Positions 8,507 through 17,494 of a stretch of 64,000 bases of DNA are shown piece by piece (within the stretch, counting starts at the first letter, position 1; each line of letters starts with the position of its first letter). Location of the stretch: contig NZ_CP135015.1 of the NCBI RefSeq assembly GCF_039388045.1, forward strand, positions 354,944 to 418,943. Direction: 5' to 3'. Source of the DNA: Buchnera_K aphidicola_B (GTDB lineage: Bacteria; Pseudomonadota; Gammaproteobacteria; Enterobacterales; Enterobacteriaceae). Under the pieces are notes generated by a model, which searched no databases, was not told where the DNA came from, and saw nothing but the letters and a program-made list of their open reading frames with translations. The position numbers and the translations under genes were made by a program.

Positions 8507-8812
8507 TTACTCCTGATTATTTATTATATTTAAATTATGTCCAGGATATAAAGAAATATAAGCTTTTTTCCAATTTTTACGAAATGTAACATCTTTTCCA
8601 CTTTTTTTTTTCTTTCCTTTGACTAGAACAATATTTATATTTTTAACTTTTACATTAAATATTTGTTGAACTGCTTTTTTTATTTCTATTTTTTTAGCAT
8701 TCATTACAACTTTTAAAACTAAAGTATTTAATTTTTCAATTAAAACAGTAGACTTTTCTGAAATATGTGGTGATAATAAAATTTCTAAAGAACGATGACT
8801 AACATTAATCAT
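8507..8812 (-). CDS. rplW: 50S ribosomal protein L23
   Basis: Exit-tunnel protein that docks trigger factor and SRP. Length 101 residues (100 in E. coli). LLSPHISEKSTVLIEKLNTLVLKV at the N-terminus and GKDVTFRKNWKKAYISL near the C-terminus fit the family, the former read as PHISEKS plus the following beta strand. It overlaps the end of rplD by 4 bases. Confidence 0.97.
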   Translation of the reverse strand: MINVSHRSLEILLSPHISEKSTVLIEKLNTLVLKVVMNAKKIEIKKAVQQIFNVKVKNINIVLVKGKKKKSGKDVTFRKNWKKAYISLYPGHNLNIINNQE

Positions 8813-9414
8813 ATTAACATATCCTCTATTTTTCTAATTGCTTCAAGTGTTATAATAACTTTTTCACAATTAATTAAGTTGATAATGTTTATATAATTAA
8901 CAGAACAAACATGTACTTTATATAAATTTTTAGAAGCTAATAATAAATTTTTATTCAAATTTAATGTTAAAATTACTGCACTTTTAACATATAAAAATCT
9001 TAATTTCTCAACTAAAAATTTAGTTTTCGGTAAATTAATAGAAAAATCATGAAAAATACTTAAACGATCTTGTCTAATTAACTCAGAAAAAACAACTTTT
9101 AAAGCTCCGCGATACATTTTCTTATTTATTTTTTTATTATATTTTTTTGGTTTTGTCGCAAATGTTACACCACCAGAACGCCATATAGGGCTTCTTATAG
9201 AACCAGCTCTAGCTCTACCTGTACCTTTTTGACGCCAAGGTTTCTTACCTGAACCAGACACTTCAGCACGATTTTTTTGCGCTTTAGTGCCTTTTCTAAT
9301 ATTCATCATATATGCAACAAGTACTTGATGTAATAAAGCTTGATTAAACTTAAAATCAAAAACTGAATCTGAAACAGAAATATGTTCTTTTTTATCTTTT
9401 ACAGTTAATTGCAT
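8809..9414 (-). CDS. rplD: 50S ribosomal protein L4
   Basis: Large-subunit protein; in E. coli it also represses its own S10 operon through the rpsJ leader. Length 201 residues, as in E. coli. The extended loop KGTKAQKNRAEVSGSGKKPW followed by RQKGTGRARAGSIRSPIW is unmistakable. It starts immediately after the rplC stop (adjacent bases). Confidence 0.98.
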   Translation of the reverse strand: MQLTVKDKKEHISVSDSVFDFKFNQALLHQVLVAYMMNIRKGTKAQKNRAEVSGSGKKPWRQKGTGRARAGSIRSPIWRSGGVTFATKPKKYNKKINKKMYRGALKVVFSELIRQDRLSIFHDFSINLPKTKFLVEKLRFLYVKSAVILTLNLNKNLLLASKNLYKVHVCSVNYINIINLINCEKVIITLEAIRKIEDMLI

Positions 9415-10056
9415 TTATTTACCTCTAGAAATTTTAACAGCTGGTTTTACAATAATTCTAGAACCTTTAAAACCTGGAACAGACCCTTTTACTAAAAGTA
9501 AATTTTTAGAAAAATCTATTTGTATTATATTTAAATTTTGAATAGTTACACGTTTATTTCCTAAATGACCAGCCATTTTTTTTCCTTTAAAAACTCTTCC
9601 TGGAGTTTGATTTTGACCAATAGAACCTGGTGCACGATGTGATAATGAATTACCATGTGTTGCATCTTGCATACTAAAATTCCATCTTTTAACTGTACCA
9701 GAAAAACCTTTACCTTTCGATATTCCTGTAATATCTACTTTTTTAATTTTATCAAAAATATTTATAGTAATTTTTAAGCCTAATGAATATAAATTAATAT
9801 CTTTGCATCTAAATTCCCACAAACCTATACCAGGTCTTATTCCTGATTTTTTAAAATGACCAATTTCAGGTTTTTTTAACTTATTTAATTTTTTAAATCC
9901 TGTGGTTAATTGAATAGAATTATAACCTTCTTTATCAATTGTTTTAATTTGCGTAACATAATGATCTTCAATAAAAATAACTGTAACTGGATTCGATATT
10001 CCATTTTCTGCAAAAATACGCGTCATTCCTAATTTTTTACCAACTAAACCTATCAT
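9415..10056 (-). CDS. rplC: 50S ribosomal protein L3
   Basis: Early-assembly protein close to the peptidyl-transferase centre. MIGLVGKKLGMTRIF at the start and GSIGQNQTPGRVFKGKKMAG in the loop region (the residue methylated by PrmB in E. coli is the Gln here) are diagnostic. A GTG at 10065 is in frame, but GGGGGTG sits at ideal spacing before the ATG at 10056, giving 213 residues (209 in E. coli). Confidence 0.97.
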   Translation of the reverse strand: MIGLVGKKLGMTRIFAENGISNPVTVIFIEDHYVTQIKTIDKEGYNSIQLTTGFKKLNKLKKPEIGHFKKSGIRPGIGLWEFRCKDINLYSLGLKITINIFDKIKKVDITGISKGKGFSGTVKRWNFSMQDATHGNSLSHRAPGSIGQNQTPGRVFKGKKMAGHLGNKRVTIQNLNIIQIDFSKNLLLVKGSVPGFKGSRIIVKPAVKISRGK

Positions 10057-10096
10057 TTTAATCACCCCCTTTATAAATAATAAATAAAATGTTTTC

Positions 10097-10408
10097 TCAA
10101 TCTAGACTAATTTGTACATCAACACCTGCAGCTAAATCCAAACGCATTAAAGCATCAACAGTTTTTTCAGTAGGTTGTACAATATCAATTAATCTTTTAT
10201 GAGTGCGAATTTCATATTGATCTCTAGCATCTTTATTTACATGAGGGGATACTAAAATAGTAAATCGTTCTTTACGAGTTGGTAAAGGAATCGGTCCATT
10301 GACTTTAGCTCCAGTTCTTTTAGCTGTTGCCACTATTTCTGTTGTAGATTGATCAATTAAACGATGATCAAATGCTTTTAAACGAATACGAATTCTTTGG
10401 TTCTGCAT
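10097..10408 (-). CDS. rpsJ: 30S ribosomal protein S10
   Basis: Small-subunit protein and, as NusE, a transcription antitermination factor. Length 103 residues, exactly as in E. coli, with QRIRIRLKAFDHRLID, GPIPLPTRKERFT and the end DLAAGVDVQISLD. First gene of the S10 operon; ATG preceded by GGAGTTCTGATATA. A hairpin followed by a T run lies 31 bases upstream. Confidence 0.99.
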   Translation of the reverse strand: MQNQRIRIRLKAFDHRLIDQSTTEIVATAKRTGAKVNGPIPLPTRKERFTILVSPHVNKDARDQYEIRTHKRLIDIVQPTEKTVDALMRLDLAAGVDVQISLD

Positions 10409-10430
10409 TATATCAGAACTCCAATTATAT

Positions 10431-10476
10431 AAAAAAAAACTTTAATATCTTTTAATATATTTAAAAGATAGTAAAG
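10431..10476 (-). promoter_or_regulatory. Terminator-like hairpin in the rpsJ (S10 operon) leader
   Basis: A perfect 10-base inverted repeat (10446-10455 with 10461-10470, loop of 5) is extended by a further 5 pairs after one mismatch (10440-10444 with 10472-10476). On the transcribed minus strand it is followed at once by nine T residues (10431-10439) and then, 31 bases after the stem, by the rpsJ start. This is the layout of an intrinsic terminator or attenuator. In E. coli the S10 leader is controlled by L4-dependent attenuation; a link here is inference. It could instead end tuf transcripts. Confidence 0.5.
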
Positions 10477-10651
10477 TATTATTAAAATAAAATTTACATT
10501 TATATAACATAATAATTTAATTTATTATATTAATTATTTTTAAAAAATCAATAAATTATAAATATTTAAAAAACAATTTATTAAAAATAAAATTTTAAAA
10601 ATTAAAATTCTCTAATAATAAAAAAGAAAAGAACAAACTCTTTCTAAAAAA

Positions 10652-11836
10652 TTAGTTTATTACTTTAGTAACAATTCCAGCTCCCACAGTTTTACCCCCT
10701 TCTCTAATTGCAAAACGCACACCATTATCCATAGCAATAGGGTTAATTAAAGTAACTGACATTTTTACATTATCTCCAGGCATAACCATTTCCACACCTT
10801 TTGGTATTTCGATAGATCCTGTAACATCCGTAGTTCTAAAATAAAATTGCGGACGATAACCTTTAAAAAACGGTGTATGACGACCACCTTCTTCTTTAGA
10901 TAATACGTATACTTCTGCTTCAAATTGTACATGAGGTAAAATAGTTCCAGGTTTTGATAAAACTTGCCCTCTTTCTATATCTTCACGTTTAATTCCTCTC
11001 AATAAAACACCAACATTTTCCCCTGCTCTTCCTTCATCTAATAATTTACGAAACATTTCAACACCAGTACAAGTAGTTTTGATAGTTTTTTTAATACCAA
11101 CAATTTCTACTTCTTCTCCGACTTTAATAATTCCTCGTTCTACACGTCCAGTAACAACAGTCCCTCGTCCAGAAATAGAAAAAACATCTTCAATAGGTAA
11201 TAAGAAAGGTTCTGAAATAGCTCTTTTAGGTTCAGGTATATATGTATCTAAAGCATTTGCTAAATCTAAAATTTTATTTTTCCATTCTTGCACGCCATCT
11301 AAAGCTTTTAAAGCAGATCCTCTTATAATAGGAGTATCATCTCCAGGAAAGTCATATTGCGTTAATAAATCTCTAACTTCCATTTCTACTAATTCTAATA
11401 ATTCTTCATCATCTACCATATCACATTTATTTAAAAAAACAACAATATGCGGAACACCAACTTGACGCGCTAATAAGATATGTTCACGAGTTTGAGGCAT
11501 AGGACCATCAGTTGCAGCTACTACTAAAACTGCACCGTCCATTTGAGCAGCACCAGTAATCATATTTTTAATATAATCTGCATGACCAGGGCAATCAACA
11601 TGTGCATAATGTCTAACTGCTGTATCATATTCAACATGAGATGTATTGATTGTAATACCACGCGCTTTTTCTTCAGGAGCATTATCTATTTGTTCAAAAG
11701 CACGAGCTACCCCTCCATATTTTTCTGATAATACATTAGTTATAGCTGCAGTTAAAGTAGTTTTTCCATGATCCACGTGACCAATAGTTCCAACATTTAT
11801 ATGTAATTTAGAACGTTGAAATTTTTCTTTAGACAT
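10652..11836 (-). CDS. tuf: Elongation factor Tu
   Basis: GTPase that delivers aminoacyl-tRNA to the ribosome. Length 394 residues, as in E. coli. G1 GHVDHGKT (about residues 19-26), G3 DCPGH, G4 NKCD, and the domain 2/3 segments GRGTVVTGRVERG and FFKGYRPQFYFRTTDVTG are intact. Its codons are visibly less A/T-extreme than most neighbours, as often seen in highly expressed genes. Separate gaps of 79 bases (to fusA) and 243 bases (to rpsJ) flank it; only one tuf copy is visible in the window. Confidence 0.99.
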   Translation of the reverse strand: MSKEKFQRSKLHINVGTIGHVDHGKTTLTAAITNVLSEKYGGVARAFEQIDNAPEEKARGITINTSHVEYDTAVRHYAHVDCPGHADYIKNMITGAAQMDGAVLVVAATDGPMPQTREHILLARQVGVPHIVVFLNKCDMVDDEELLELVEMEVRDLLTQYDFPGDDTPIIRGSALKALDGVQEWKNKILDLANALDTYIPEPKRAISEPFLLPIEDVFSISGRGTVVTGRVERGIIKVGEEVEIVGIKKTIKTTCTGVEMFRKLLDEGRAGENVGVLLRGIKREDIERGQVLSKPGTILPHVQFEAEVYVLSKEEGGRHTPFFKGYRPQFYFRTTDVTGSIEIPKGVEMVMPGDNVKMSVTLINPIAMDNGVRFAIREGGKTVGAGIVTKVIN

Positions 11837-11915
11837 AATTTTAATCCTTAAATATTAAAAACATATTTAAATAAAAAGAATAACTCATATTTTAAAATTT
11901 TATTACAAAAATATT

Positions 11916-14018
11916 TTATTTTAAAATATTTTTTGCAATTATTTCAGGTATAATAGAATACTTTATAAATTCCATAGAATAGGAGGCTCTTCCTTGTGTT
12001 TTAGATCTCAAATCAGTAGCATAACCAAACATTTCCGATAATGGAATATTAGCATAAACTATTTTGCTAAATAAATTTTCATCAGTATTCATACCTTCAA
12101 TAATCCCTCTACGACGATTTATATCTCCAATAACATCTCCCATATATTGCTCTGGTGTTTCAATTTCAACTTTCATTATAGGTTCTAATAAAACTGGATT
12201 AGCTTTTTTAAAAGCATTTTTAAAAGCAATGGAAGCAGCCATTTTAAAAGCTAATTCAGATGAATCTACATCATGATATGAACCATCATATAAACGTACA
12301 CCAACATTAACCACAGGATAACCAGCTAAAGGACCAGATTTTAATTGTTCTTGTATTCCTTTATCAATAGCTGTTATATATTCCGAAGGTATAACTCCAC
12401 CTTTAATATCATTAGTAAAAATATAATTTTTATCATTTTTGTTTAAAGGATATAAATCAATAACAACATGACCATATTGTCCTCGACCTCCAGATTGTTT
12501 AATATATTTTCCTTCAACATTATTTACTACATTTTTAATAGTTTCGCGATATGCTACTTGAGGTTTACCAACATTTGCATCAACATAAAATTCACGTTTC
12601 ATACGATCAATAATAATTTCTAAGTGCAATTCACCCATTCCAGCAATTATAGTTTGATTAGATTCTTTATCAGTCCAAACACGAAACGAAGGATCTTCAC
12701 GTGCTAATTTGCCTAGAGCAAAACCCATCTTTTCTTGATCAATTTTAGTTTTCGGTTCTACAGAAATAGAAATAACAGGTTCTGGAAAATCCATGCGTTC
12801 TAAAATAATAGGATTAACTAAATTACACAAAGTATCTCCAGTAGTAACATTTTTTAATCCAATTGCAGCAGCAATATCTCCCGCACGAACTTCTTTTATT
12901 TCTTCACGTTTATTAGCATGCATTTGAACTATACGACCAAAACGTTCTTTTTGTAATTTTGTAGAATTTAATACAGTATCGCCAGATTTTACAACACCAG
13001 AATAAACTCTAAAAAATGTTAAATTACCTACAAATGGATCTGAAGAAATTTTAAAAGCTAAAGCAGAAAAATAATCTTCATCACTTGCATTACGTGTTAT
13101 TAATTTTGAACTATTTAAATTTTCAACACCAGATATAGATTTTACATCTAGTGGAGATGGTAAATATTCAATTACAGCATCTAATACTGCTTGAACACCT
13201 TTATTTTTAAAAGCAGAGCCACAAGTTATTAAAATTATTTCATTATTTAAAGCTCTTTTTCTTAAAGCTGATTTCACTTCTAAATTAGATAATTGTTCGC
13301 CATTAAAATATTTCTCCATTAAACATTCATCATTTTCTGCAGCTATTTCAAGTAAATTTTGATTCCATTTTTTAGATAATTCGAGATATTCAACAGGAAT
13401 ACTTTTATATTTAAAAGTTAAACCTTGATCACTTTCATTCCAATGAATAGCTTTCATTTTAATTAAGTCAATGATACCTACAAAATTATCTTCTAAACCT
13501 ATAGGTAATTGAATAGGTACAGGATTTGCACCTAAACGATCTTTCATTTGTTGAATAACTTTAAAAAAATTTGCTCCAGTACGATCCATTTTATTTATAA
13601 ATGCAATTCTGGGAATTTTATATTTATTAGCTTGCCTCCAAACTGTTTCTGATTGCGGTTGTACACCACCTACTGCACAATAAACCATCACTACTCCATC
13701 TAAAACACGCATTGAACGTTCAACTTCTATAGTGAAATCAACATGACCAGGAGTATCAATTATATTAATTCTGTGAGGATTAAATTGACCAGCCATTCCA
13801 GACCAAAAAGCTGTAGTAGCTGCAGAAGTAATTGTAATACCTCTTTCCTGTTCTTGCTCCATCCAATCCATAGTAGCTGCACCATCATGTACTTCACCAA
13901 TTTTATGATTAATTCCAGTATAAAATAAAATACGTTCTGTAGTAGTTGTTTTACCTGCATCAATATGTGCACTAATACCAATATTTCTATAATCTTGTAT
14001 AGGTGTTATTCTTGTCAT
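11916..14018 (-). CDS. fusA: Elongation factor G
   Basis: Translocation GTPase, also used in ribosome recycling. Motifs: AHIDAGKTTT (G1, about residues 17-26), RGITITSAATT, DTPGHVDF, NKMDR, and the C-terminal domain IV/V blocks GGRGQYGHV and RGIIEGM. The frame opens at 14036, but the ATG at 14018 gives MTRITPIQDYRNIG, 700 residues (E. coli 704), with GAG at usable spacing. str operon between rpsG and tuf. Confidence 0.98.
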   Translation of the reverse strand: MTRITPIQDYRNIGISAHIDAGKTTTTERILFYTGINHKIGEVHDGAATMDWMEQEQERGITITSAATTAFWSGMAGQFNPHRINIIDTPGHVDFTIEVERSMRVLDGVVMVYCAVGGVQPQSETVWRQANKYKIPRIAFINKMDRTGANFFKVIQQMKDRLGANPVPIQLPIGLEDNFVGIIDLIKMKAIHWNESDQGLTFKYKSIPVEYLELSKKWNQNLLEIAAENDECLMEKYFNGEQLSNLEVKSALRKRALNNEIILITCGSAFKNKGVQAVLDAVIEYLPSPLDVKSISGVENLNSSKLITRNASDEDYFSALAFKISSDPFVGNLTFFRVYSGVVKSGDTVLNSTKLQKERFGRIVQMHANKREEIKEVRAGDIAAAIGLKNVTTGDTLCNLVNPIILERMDFPEPVISISVEPKTKIDQEKMGFALGKLAREDPSFRVWTDKESNQTIIAGMGELHLEIIIDRMKREFYVDANVGKPQVAYRETIKNVVNNVEGKYIKQSGGRGQYGHVVIDLYPLNKNDKNYIFTNDIKGGVIPSEYITAIDKGIQEQLKSGPLAGYPVVNVGVRLYDGSYHDVDSSELAFKMAASIAFKNAFKKANPVLLEPIMKVEIETPEQYMGDVIGDINRRRGIIEGMNTDENLFSKIVYANIPLSEMFGYATDLRSKTQGRASYSMEFIKYSIIPEIIAKNILK

Positions 14019-14076
14019 AATAATTCTCATAATCACATATTAATTAAATTGTTTAAAATGCTTAATTAAAAACATT

Positions 14077-14547
14077 TTACCAACGATAATGTGCAAAAGC
14101 TTTATTTGCTTCAGCCATTTTATGTACTTCTTCTCTTTTACGAACTGCGTTACCTTTATTTTCTATAGCATCAGACAACTCATTACTTAAACGTAAAACC
14201 ATAGAATTATCTAATCTTTTACGTGCAGAAGAAATAATCCATCTCATAGCTAAAGTATTTCTTCTTACAGGGCGAACTTCAATAGGTACTTGATATGTAG
14301 AACCACCTACTCTACGAGATTTCACTTCCACTGTAGGACGGACATTTTCTAATGCTAAATTAAAAATTTCAATTTCCGTTTTATTAAATTTTTTAGATAC
14401 AATTGATAAAGCTGAATAAATAATGTTTTCTGCTACAGTTTTTTTTCCATTAACCATTAATACATTAATAAATTTCGCTAAAATATCAGAAGAAAATTTA
14501 GGATCCGGTAGAATTTTACGTACATTTACTATTCTTCGCCTAGACAT
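14077..14547 (-). CDS. rpsG: 30S ribosomal protein S7
   Basis: Primary assembly protein of the 30S head; in E. coli it also represses the str operon. Length 156 residues (E. coli K-12 has 179 with a tail, others 156). ILPDPKFSSDILAKFINVLM, RRVGGSTYQVPIEV and MAEANKAFAHYRW are diagnostic. Strong GGAG precedes the ATG. Confidence 0.98.
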   Translation of the reverse strand: MSRRRIVNVRKILPDPKFSSDILAKFINVLMVNGKKTVAENIIYSALSIVSKKFNKTEIEIFNLALENVRPTVEVKSRRVGGSTYQVPIEVRPVRRNTLAMRWIISSARKRLDNSMVLRLSNELSDAIENKGNAVRKREEVHKMAEANKAFAHYRW

Positions 14548-14559
14548 ACAAAACTCCTT

Positions 14560-14612
14560 AAAATATTTAAATATTCAAAATATTTAAAATATTTTAAATA
14601 TTTAAAATATTT
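14560..14612. repeat. Short 9-base tandem array between rpsL and rpsG
   Basis: About six head-to-tail copies of AAAATATTT, some with one changed or missing base, fill most of the 92-base gap between rpsL and rpsG. The unit contains the self-complementary AAATATTT, so the array can fold in many registers. In such A/T-rich DNA it may be only replication slippage. Confidence 0.5.
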
Positions 14613-14639
14613 ATAAAATAATATACTTAAACAAAATAA

Positions 14640-15014
14640 TTATTTTTTAATTCTTTTGACACCATATTTAGAGCGACTTTTAGTGCGTTTTTTCACACCA
14701 GCGCAATCTAATGCACCACGTATAACATGATATCTAACACCAGGTAGATCTTTTACACGACCACCACGTATTAAAATAACTGAATGTTCTTGCAAATTAT
14801 GTCCTTCACCACCAATATAAGAAGTAACTTCAAACCCATTAGTTAAACGTACTCTGCAAACTTTTCTTAATGCAGAATTTGGTTTTTTAGGAGTAGTAGT
14901 ATAAACACGTATGCATACTCCTCTTTTTTGAGGACAATTATTTAAAGCAGGGACATTTGTTTTAGACAACTTTCTTAATCTCTTTTTTCTTACTAATTGA
15001 TTTACCGTAGACAT
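14640..15014 (-). CDS. rpsL: 30S ribosomal protein S12
   Basis: Decoding-centre protein, 124 residues, as in E. coli. TTPKKPNSALRKVCRVRLTN, here with the streptomycin-site Lys in TPKKPNS, and the second site RGGRVKDLPGVRYHVIRG (methylthiolated Asp region) are unchanged. First ribosomal gene of the str operon, 51 bases after tusB. Confidence 0.99.
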   Translation of the reverse strand: MSTVNQLVRKKRLRKLSKTNVPALNNCPQKRGVCIRVYTTTPKKPNSALRKVCRVRLTNGFEVTSYIGGEGHNLQEHSVILIRGGRVKDLPGVRYHVIRGALDCAGVKKRTKSRSKYGVKRIKK

Positions 15015-15065
15015 ATGATTTTCTCATATATTAAAAATTAATGATATAATAAAAAGAAAAAAAAA

Positions 15066-15353
15066 TCACCAATTCATTTGTAATTTATTTTTTACTGTTA
15101 AGTTAACAAATTTAGAATAATTCACAACTTTAAACATAGAAGATATATATTTTAAAACACCGCGAGATAATACATCTTCTTTTAAAACATACAGTTTTTT
15201 TGTTCTAATTAATATTTCATTTAAAAAAATGCTATTTCGCAAGGCAATAAAGATACCATCTTGAATAGCAATAAAACTATCTGTATGATTTATCATACTT
15301 ATTAAAATTTTAATATCTCTTTTATAAGGAGAATTAGTTAATATATGTAACAA
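15066..15353 (-). CDS. tusB: Sulfur relay protein TusB
   Basis: Subunit of the TusBCD complex, which passes persulfide sulfur from TusA toward TusE and MnmA for 2-thiouridine at tRNA wobble positions. The assignment rests on the MLHILTNSPYKRD start, the 95-residue length (E. coli 95) and its place after tusD and tusC, just before rpsL as in E. coli. Sequence conservation is otherwise low. Confidence 0.9.
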   Translation of the reverse strand: MLHILTNSPYKRDIKILISMINHTDSFIAIQDGIFIALRNSIFLNEILIRTKKLYVLKEDVLSRGVLKYISSMFKVVNYSKFVNLTVKNKLQMNW

Positions 15354-15361
15354 TTTTAACC

Positions 15362-15724
15362 TTAAAAATTTAAAATATAATCATAAGATGTTAATTTTTC
15401 TTTTAAAAAAACTGTATTTAATATTATAACAGGTATTACAAAATTAACATTAGAATTTAAACCACGCTTTTGCATAGAATCTAAACAATAATAAATATTA
15501 TTTATATCATATAAAGATAAAATTTTAAATGCTGCTACATAATTTTTCAATAAAATATATTTAGATTTTTGATTATCAATTAATTGAAATACACCATCAT
15601 CAATAAAAAATAAACTTATTTCTCTGGTACAATTAGAAATAGATAAAATAGCATCTAATCCTTCTCTTCCAATACTAGAACCATGTGGCGCATATGAAAA
15701 AACAAATGCTATAGATTTATTCAT
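15362..15724 (-). CDS. tusC: Sulfur relay protein TusC
   Basis: Structural subunit of TusBCD. IAFVFSYAPHGSSIGREGLDAIL and FFIDDGVFQLI correspond closely to the family. The frame opens at 15766, but the ATG at 15724 gives MNKSIAFVFSYAPHG and 120 residues (E. coli 119) and starts one base after the tusD stop; the longer form would overlap tusD. Confidence 0.93.
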   Translation of the reverse strand: MNKSIAFVFSYAPHGSSIGREGLDAILSISNCTREISLFFIDDGVFQLIDNQKSKYILLKNYVAAFKILSLYDINNIYYCLDSMQKRGLNSNVNFVIPVIILNTVFLKEKLTSYDYILNF

Positions 15725-15725
15725 A

Positions 15726-16115
15726 CTAAAATTGTATACACCTATCACATTTTTGTAAAGATTCACCTAATTTAATTAAACTTGTTAATTTAAAACAATG
15801 ATGCAAATTACCAATAAATTTTTTATATTGAACATTATTTGTAATATTTTTCACTACACCTCTACGCATTGCTGCACTAAAACAAACATTTAAAGAAATA
15901 TTATATATATTATTTAAATTAATCCATCCATTAACTATATTAAATTCATCATTTGCAGGATTAATCATAAAATTTGCATTTAAAACACCATCACAATAAA
16001 AAAATATACTATCTAATTTATGATGTAATTTTAAAACAGATTTAGCAAATAAAAAACCCGTATAAGCATTTTGAGTTCCGTATGGTGGTCCATTAATTAA
16101 AATTAAATATCTCAT
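15726..16115 (-). CDS. tusD: Sulfurtransferase TusD
   Basis: Catalytic subunit of TusBCD. Length 129 residues (E. coli 128). The persulfide-carrying cysteine is present at residue 78 in NVCFSAAMRRGVV, the same position as in E. coli, and the N-terminus has LINGPPYGTQNAYTG. TusA, TusE and MnmA are not in the window. First gene of a minus-strand block that runs, with only short gaps, to the left edge. Confidence 0.94.
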   Translation of the reverse strand: MRYLILINGPPYGTQNAYTGFLFAKSVLKLHHKLDSIFFYCDGVLNANFMINPANDEFNIVNGWINLNNIYNISLNVCFSAAMRRGVVKNITNNVQYKKFIGNLHHCFKLTSLIKLGESLQKCDRCIQF

Positions 16116-16338
16116 AAACTATAAATTAAATAATAAAATTATTATAAATATTTTAACATATTGTTAATATATAAAATAATAAATAAAAAAAATACAACAA
16201 AACAATCCAATTATAATACAAATATTTTAAAAAAAGTTATTATTTAAATATTTAAATAAATATATATTATATATTTTTAAAAAAATAAATTAAATAATAA
16301 AATAAAAAATTAGTAAATTATATAACATAAGGTTAAAA

Positions 16339-17493
16339 ATGAAAAAAAAAAATGATATTAAATTAACTTTAATAAGTTTTCTTTCTTATTCTTTTATTGG
16401 GTCATTAGTTGTAATAACTGGTATTGTTATGAATCAAATAGCAAAATCTTTTAATTATCCAATAACAAAAATAAGTATGATATTTACTTTTTTAAATTTA
16501 GGAATTTTAATAGGAATTATTATAAATTCCTGGATAATAAAAAAAGTAAGTATAAAAAAACAAATAATATTAAGTTTTTTATTACTAATAAATTCTACTA
16601 TATTATTATTTATATGTAAAAACATAATAATATTTTCAGCAATAATATTTATTTATGGTTTAGTAAGTGGTTTAACTATGTCAATAGGTACATTTTTAAT
16701 AACCGTAAAATATATTGAAAAAGAAAGAACACCAATGTTATTACTTACTGATTCATTTTTTAGTATCTCAGGGACCATATTTCCTTTAATAAGTGCATAC
16801 ATATTAAAAAAAGAATTTTCATGGCATTATATATATATGATAATTAGTGTTATTTATATGATAATATTTTTAATTACATTAAATACTACATTCCCATTAT
16901 ATGTTGTACATAAAAAAAATGAAATTAAAAAAAAAAAATATAAAAAAACCACAATTATATTATATTTTATAGCATTTCTATATATATTAGGTCAATTAAC
17001 TTTTATATCTTGGATTCCAATTTATGTTAATAAATATATAAATTTAAATATTATACAATCTGGAAATATAATTAGTGAATTTTGGACTTCATATATGATT
17101 GGAATGTGGTTTTTTAGTATAATAATAAAATTTTTTAATTTTAAAAAATTAATCGCAAATTTGATGTTAATTTCTACTATATTAATATATCTTTTTAATC
17201 ATACTTATCATTATCAATTACTACAATATATAATTATAACATTAGGATTTTTTTCAAGTGCAATTTACAGTAGTATTGTAACACTAGCATCACTAGAAAT
17301 GAACCCACCTTCGCAAAAAATAATAAATTTTACATTAATTTCTGGAACAATAGGTACATTATTAACATTTTTAATAAGCTCTCCTATAGTTAAAATATAT
17401 GATGAAAAATATGCATTATATATGGCTAATATAATATATTTTATTGTTTTAAATTTATTTATTATGTTTATATATTTTAAAAAAAAAAAATGA
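16339..17493 (+). CDS. tsgA: TsgA-like major facilitator superfamily transporter
   Basis: Integral membrane carrier of 384 residues with about twelve hydrophobic segments and a Lys-rich central loop (HKKNEIKKKKYKK) dividing the two halves. The start FLSYSFIGSLVVITGIVMNQIAKSFN and length fit TsgA (393 in E. coli). Its substrate is not known to me. It stands alone on the plus strand between tusD and trpS, with TAAGG before the ATG; its stop is one base from the convergent trpS stop. Confidence 0.8.
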   Translation: MKKKNDIKLTLISFLSYSFIGSLVVITGIVMNQIAKSFNYPITKISMIFTFLNLGILIGIIINSWIIKKVSIKKQIILSFLLLINSTILLFICKNIIIFSAIIFIYGLVSGLTMSIGTFLITVKYIEKERTPMLLLTDSFFSISGTIFPLISAYILKKEFSWHYIYMIISVIYMIIFLITLNTTFPLYVVHKKNEIKKKKYKKTTIILYFIAFLYILGQLTFISWIPIYVNKYINLNIIQSGNIISEFWTSYMIGMWFFSIIIKFFNFKKLIANLMLISTILIYLFNHTYHYQLLQYIIITLGFFSSAIYSSIVTLASLEMNPPSQKIINFTLISGTIGTLLTFLISSPIVKIYDEKYALYMANIIYFIVLNLFIMFIYFKKKK

Positions 17494-17494
17494 A

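Noticed and set aside
11079..11465. Open frames antisense to tuf, fusA, rho, ilvD and others
   Set aside because: They mirror highly conserved genes on the other strand, have no ribosome sites and no independent conservation; they are codon-composition shadows.
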